Source: Dyella flagellata (GTDB taxonomy: Bacteria > Pseudomonadota > Gammaproteobacteria > Xanthomonadales > Rhodanobacteraceae). From it: a stretch of DNA of 51,984 bases. Each line of letters starts with the position of its first letter. Positions within the stretch are counted from its first letter, which is position 1. Below are positions 27,401 through 33,400 of this stretch, piece after piece. The translations under genes were made by a program, and so were the position numbers. The notes under the pieces were generated by a model. The model was given only the letters and a program-made list of their open reading frames with translations. It did no database searches and was not told the DNA's origin. The stretch spans positions 1 to 51,984 of the forward strand of contig NZ_BSOA01000035.1 in NCBI RefSeq assembly GCF_030160275.1, read 5' to 3'.

Positions 27401-30400
27401 TGAGCGTATCGCCGGCATTGGCCGAGATATGCATCGTGCTGAGATCGTAGACCGAAATAAACGACACGGTCGCGGGCGTGCCCACCGCCAAGGTGGCGCC
27501 GGCGTCGACGTCGATCAGGCGGAAATCGGTCGTGACCGCGGCATTGTTGTTTTGGCTGCCATCGAAACGAAGCGTATAGCTGCCAGCCTGCAACTGCAGC
27601 GGCGGGACGTCGCCGGGCGTACTGACGGAGTAGGGAATCTGGCCGCTTGCGACTTGCACGCCTTGCGCATCAATGATGCTGTAATGGGCGTTGATTTGCG
27701 CGACATCGGGCGGAACCAGGATGAAGCGGCCCGCCGAAGACAAAGTGAATGTGTAGTTGGCCCGGTAACCGGTTGCCGGGGCGAGCGTGAGCGATTGAGT
27801 GCTTCCCAGCGTCAGCGCGGTAGTGGGGATGACGGTCGGACCGAAAGTGGTGGTATAGGCCAGCGCGTCGGTGCCGGCCGTGCTGCGATAGACGACCATG
27901 CGATAGTCGCCGCTTTGCAGTACTTGCGTAGAACTGCTGGCGTTGTTGCTGCTGGCAACGACGCCGCCGCTGCTGCTATACACAGTCCAGCCTATACCGC
28001 TGCCGGTGCTGGCCGCAGCGCCGAACGTCAGCGGCGATGTGCCGTCGCTGCTGAAACTGTAGATCGCGGCGGTTTGACCGGCGCTCAATTGCGCCTGCAC
28101 AGCAGTGCCGGCCGGCAGCGCCGGTGCGTTCGCGAAGTCCAGCACGGCGAACTGATAATTCAGGTCGTTCGAATCGCCACGGATGACGATGTCGCTATCG
28201 CCTGAGGAAAGGGTATAAAGCCCCCCGCGACCGATCGGCATGGACGACTGCACGGTGCCCAGCATGCTGCTGCTGATGCCGCTGTTGCTACCGGTGTCGT
28301 ACAGCAGCACCTGGCCGCCGACCGGCAGGCTCAGATGGAAGCTGGTTTGCGGGTTGTTGCTGTCCAGCGTCCCGCTGATCGTCTGGCCGAGGCTGCATGC
28401 TGGTGGCGCGAATGGCGTTGCTGTGACGGTGTACGCGACGTCGCTTGGAGTGGTGCCAGCGACAGGCTGGCCTTCGAGCACCAGCGTATATTGGCCGGCG
28501 AGCTGGGCGGCCACGTCGGCGTTCGCGCCGGTTTGGCCCGATGCGACCAGGACGCCGGATGTGCTGTTGTACAAAGACCAGCGCAGGGCGGGTGGGGTAC
28601 CTGTGCCGAAACTCAGATGGATGGCTGAATCTTGCGCCAGGTTGATGCTGTAGGTGGTCGCACTTTGTCCGCCCGTGAGGCTGCCGCTGGTCGCACCCGA
28701 CAATTGTGGCGCGCTGTTGAGGTTCAACAGCTGCAAAGCGTAGTTGGCGGCATTGCCGTTGCCGTTGATCCACAGTTGATACTCGCCCGCGTCATAGCCG
28801 GCGGCCTGCGAATCGGTGCCGAGCGTATTCCAGGTGGGTGCGGCGCCGACCGGCGCGATGCTCCAACTCAGCCCCGGGGCGGAGCCGGCGCTATGCAACT
28901 GCAATACTGTATGGACTGGCAGCTCGAAACGATAGACACTCAATTGCGCATTGCTGCCGAGCGTGCCGGTGATGAGCGCGGATTCGCTGGCGACAGGTAA
29001 CGGTAGCGGCTGTACATTGAGCGTGTAGTTGGCGCTGGCCGTGGTCGATGCACGAGTGATCAGCAGCACATAATTGCCGCGATCGAGCAGTGGCGTATCG
29101 ATGGCGTTGCCCGCTGCTCCGCTTGCCACCTCGTTGCCCAGCGTGTCGTACAAGGCCCAATTGTCGGCACCGCTCAGGGCAACGCTCAATGCTCCTGGAT
29201 TGTCCTGGCTGTAACGATATGCGATGGCTTGTTGTCCAATCGCGAGTGTGGCGCTGACCGGACCGCTGCCAAGCAGGGGGGCTTGTACGCTGTCGATCGT
29301 TTGCAGCGCATAGCTCGCGTTGTTGGCGGTGGCGGCGATGGTGAGGTTGTAGTCGCCGGCAGCGGGCAGCAGGGTTTGGTAGTAGGCGGGATCCTGGTCT
29401 TGCCAAGGCGCGGTGGCCGCACCGACCGCGGTGAGCTGCCAGTGGATGCCGCTGGAGCCGAGGTCACGCAGCAACTGAGCGAACGGCAGCTGCTGTCCGT
29501 AGTTGATCGTGAGTCGATAGGTCTGGCTGTCGCCGATCGCGGCCAGGCTGCCGCTGAACGACGCGCCCAGGCTCAGCTCGCTGGATGTGGTGGTACCGGA
29601 CGAAGCGCTTTGGGTTGCGGTGAGCGTGTAAGTGGCCGCACTGCCGCCATCGATCACCACATAGCGCGTGGTGCCGTTGGCTACCCCGTTGGCGATGCTG
29701 GTGAGCGCCAGCGCATTCGCACCGGACGCGATGAGATTGCAAGCTCCATCGTAGACATAGATCTGCGCGCCGGCATTGGCTGCCGCGGCGACCTGCAAGG
29801 ACAGCGCGGCTTGATCGGTCGTAGCCGTCAGGCTGTAAACCAGCGCATGGCCATCGGTGATGCTGCCTTGCGTGGCCTGGCCGAGCGGCAGGGCGGTCGC
29901 GCCAGCCAGGTCGACCACGCGCAAGCCGTAGGCGCCCAATGCACCGCTGCTATTGGCTTGCACTTGCAGCGTATAGGCATCCGGCGTGAGCACCAGCGGC
30001 GAGATCGTGCCAAGCTGCCCGGAGGCGACCACGTTGCCGTTGCTGCCACGGAGCGTCCATTGTTGGTTGAGGCCGGTGAGGCCATCGACGAACAGCTTGG
30101 TGGGCGTATTGAGCGTGAAGCGATAAGTGTCAGGCACGCCGACCGTGCTGGTACTGCCCTGGATATCGCTGCCTAGCGTAAGCGCGCCCTGCTGTGGCGT
30201 AGTCAGCTTGGCGCTGTAGGTAATGTCGGTTTCGGCGGTGTTGGTGACGTCGCCGGCCACGATCAGTTGATAAGTGCCGTCGTGTGGCAGCGCCAGTGAA
30301 AAGTTGTCGGTGCCGGTGAGCGCGGTGGTGGCGAGGATCTTGTTGCCGTTCGCATCGACCAGCGTGACGCTGGCGTTGCCGCCGGTCAGGCTGCTGACCT

Positions 30401-33400
30401 GCAAGCTGAGGTAGTCGCCGGCATGGGCGGTGATGGCATACACCGAGCTGCTGTTGCCGGGTACCAGCTTGATCGATTGCGCGCTGCCGGTTACGAAGGC
30501 CGGCGCGGTCGCCATGTCGATCAGGTTGAAGGCGAAGTTGCCGGTGGCGTGGCCCACCGGAATGATCAGCAACTGATATTTGCCGATGGCGTTAAGGGCA
30601 ATGGGGCTGGCGGCATTGCTGCCTTCGGTACCACCCAGCGTGGTCGGGCTGATAAGGGTGCCATCGGGGCCGAGCAGTTCCCAGGTGATATCGCTGCGAG
30701 TGCTCAAACTGTTGAACAGCACGCTGGTAGGCGCGCTGAGCGTGAAGTCGTATTCCTGGCGCTGGCTGATGTTGGCGATGCTTCCGCTTACCGCCGTGCC
30801 CAGTGTCAGCGGCTGCGCGACGGTAACGACGTGGCGCAGCGCGAAATCCACCCCCATGCTGGGAGTACTGGGCGATTCCCAGGTCAGCAGATATTGCCCG
30901 GCGCTGAGCTGGAAGGGATTGCTGCTGGTGTTGGATATCCAGCTGCTATCGACGGTCTGCCCTTGCGAATTGCGAATACGCCACACTGCATTGGGGCCGG
31001 TGTAGGGCACATCCATGCTGTAGCTGCCATCGGCAGGGACGTCGAGCACGAAGCCCTGCGCCTGGCCGTTGCTGGTGAAGGCGGCATGCGTGGATTGATC
31101 GGTCGCAAGCACCGGCATGGTGCTGGTGTCGGTGAGGCTGAAATCGAAGTTGCCGGTGGACAGATCGCTATAGGCCACCGTCAACACATAGGTGCCGGTG
31201 GGCAGCGTCATCAGGCTGGAGCCATTGTTGAAACTTTGCAGCGAGGTTTCCGTGCCGCGCGGGCCGGTGAGGCTCCATTGCAGGTTGTAGCCGTTGAGCG
31301 AGGGATTCATCAGCACCGTGGTCGGTGCGTTGAGCGTAAAGCTGTACTGCACACTCTGGCCGGGTTGGGCAATGCTGCCGGCCGTATCCGCACCCAGCGT
31401 GAGGGCGGACGTCGTCGTGGTGCGGTGACCGAAGGTGAAGCCGATCGTGGTGTTTGCGGCGGGGTAGTACTGCTGCGTAAACACCAGCATGTACTCGCCG
31501 CTGGTGGTGATGGGAATGTCCGGCGAGTCGTAATAGCTGGCGCCGCTGTAGACGACGTAGCCATCCGAGCGAACCAGCGACCAGTACACGCCGTTGCCAC
31601 CCTGGCTCGCATGATAATAATAGTGGTCGCCGGCATTGGCGGTGAAGCGATACATGCTTACCTGATCGCCGGTGACCGTGGTCTGCACCGGCGTATCGAG
31701 CGTGAGCGCCTGCGAGGAATCACGATTGCGCAATTGGAACGAGAAATTGCTGGGCGTGTCCACCATGTTGCGCAACACCAGGGTGTATTGCCCGGCGGCC
31801 AGGAATAGCGATTGGCTGTTGCTGAAGCTATACCAGCCGTAAGTGGCGCCGCTGCTGGAACGTATCAGCCACTGCAGGTTGTTGGGACGTTGGCCGTTCG
31901 CATTGAGCAGGGCGTCCAGCGTCAGGTTCTGCGGTTGATCCAGCGTGAAGGTGTATTGGGCCAGGCTTTGCCGCCCGGTCAGGCTGCCGCTAAGGGTATC
32001 GTTGAAGCTCAGCGGCGCGGTGGTGACATCCTGTTGGCTGATCGTGAAAGTGTCGGTGCGCGATGCTGTGCCATCGTATTTGTAGCCGACGTCCAGCAGC
32101 GTATAGATGCCGTCGGCAGGAATGCTGTAGATGTTGCCTGGGGTGTCGCCCTGTTGCGAAGGCAGCACATGCCCATAGGCGTCGACCAGCTCCCAATTGT
32201 TGTAGTAATTGAAGCTCCCGTTGAGCACGAGCTGGGTGCCTCCGGTGGCCTGAATACGGCAACCTGCGGTGGCACTGGCCGGCGAACGAGTCAGCGTAGT
32301 GAGTTGACCCAGCTGCGCCATCGGCAGCGTGGAGGTGTCCGTCACCGTGAAGGCATAGGCCCCGTTGCCGGAGTAGCTCCACGAATACTGCCCACCTTGC
32401 AAGGTCAGCGCGTAATCACCGGCGGGCAGGTCGAGGACGGTGGCGCTATTCCAAACGCTGCCTTGATTGAATTCGACGCCGCGCGGACCGGTCAGGGTCC
32501 ACACCACGCTGCTGCCGTTGGGCAAGGTGCCGTCGAAAAGCAATTGGGTGGCACTGGCAAGCGTGAAGCGGTAGGTCTTGGTGGCATCCCAGGTTGCCAG
32601 GGTGCCTGCCGTGGCGCTGCCCAGGGCCAGGGTATCGCCTGTCGGCAGCGGCGTTGGCGCGACGTTGCCGGTAGTGTCCAATTCCACCTGGTAGTTGAGC
32701 GGCGTAGTGTTGCCCGTCGCGCCTTCGATCAACAACGTGTAGCTGCCACCCAAAGCGAGACTGATGGCATTGCTGTCGCTGGCCAGGTTATTGGCGCCGG
32801 CAACGTCGCGGCCGTAGGCATCGACAATGCGCCAGGTGGCGCTGCCCCCGCTGACGCTGATGCTATGCAGCTTCACGTTGTCACCGGCCTGGGCGGTGAA
32901 GCGATAAGCCACGGCAGCATTGCCGGGATTGAGCGTGCCGCTCACGGGCGTGCCCTGGGTCAGCGCAGCAGCGGCGGCAAGATCGTTCAGCGCGAAAGCG
33001 TAGGCGCCGGTGGCATTGCCAGTGCCTTGGACGGTGAGCGTGTAATCGCCTGCCGGCGCGGTGATAACGCTGTAAGCACTGCTGCCGTCGCTCTGGCCCA
33101 GCGAGCGACGCTGCACGAGTTGACCATTGGGGCCGGTCAGCGACCACACGATGTCGTTGCGCGTGCTCTGCGTATCGAATGCCAGTTGCGTGGCCGTGGC
33201 GAGATGGAAACTGTAGACGGTTGATTGACCGGGCAGGGCAACGTTGCCCGAGGTGCTCGCACCCAGCGTCAGTGCGGCCGCCAGATCCGGCACGTTATAG
33301 AGTTCAAACCCGTAGCTTACGTTGGCAGTCGCAGCGTTACCGGCGCTGCCCTGCATGACCAGCCAGTAATCGCCTGCAACGGCAGCGGTGAAGGGATCGC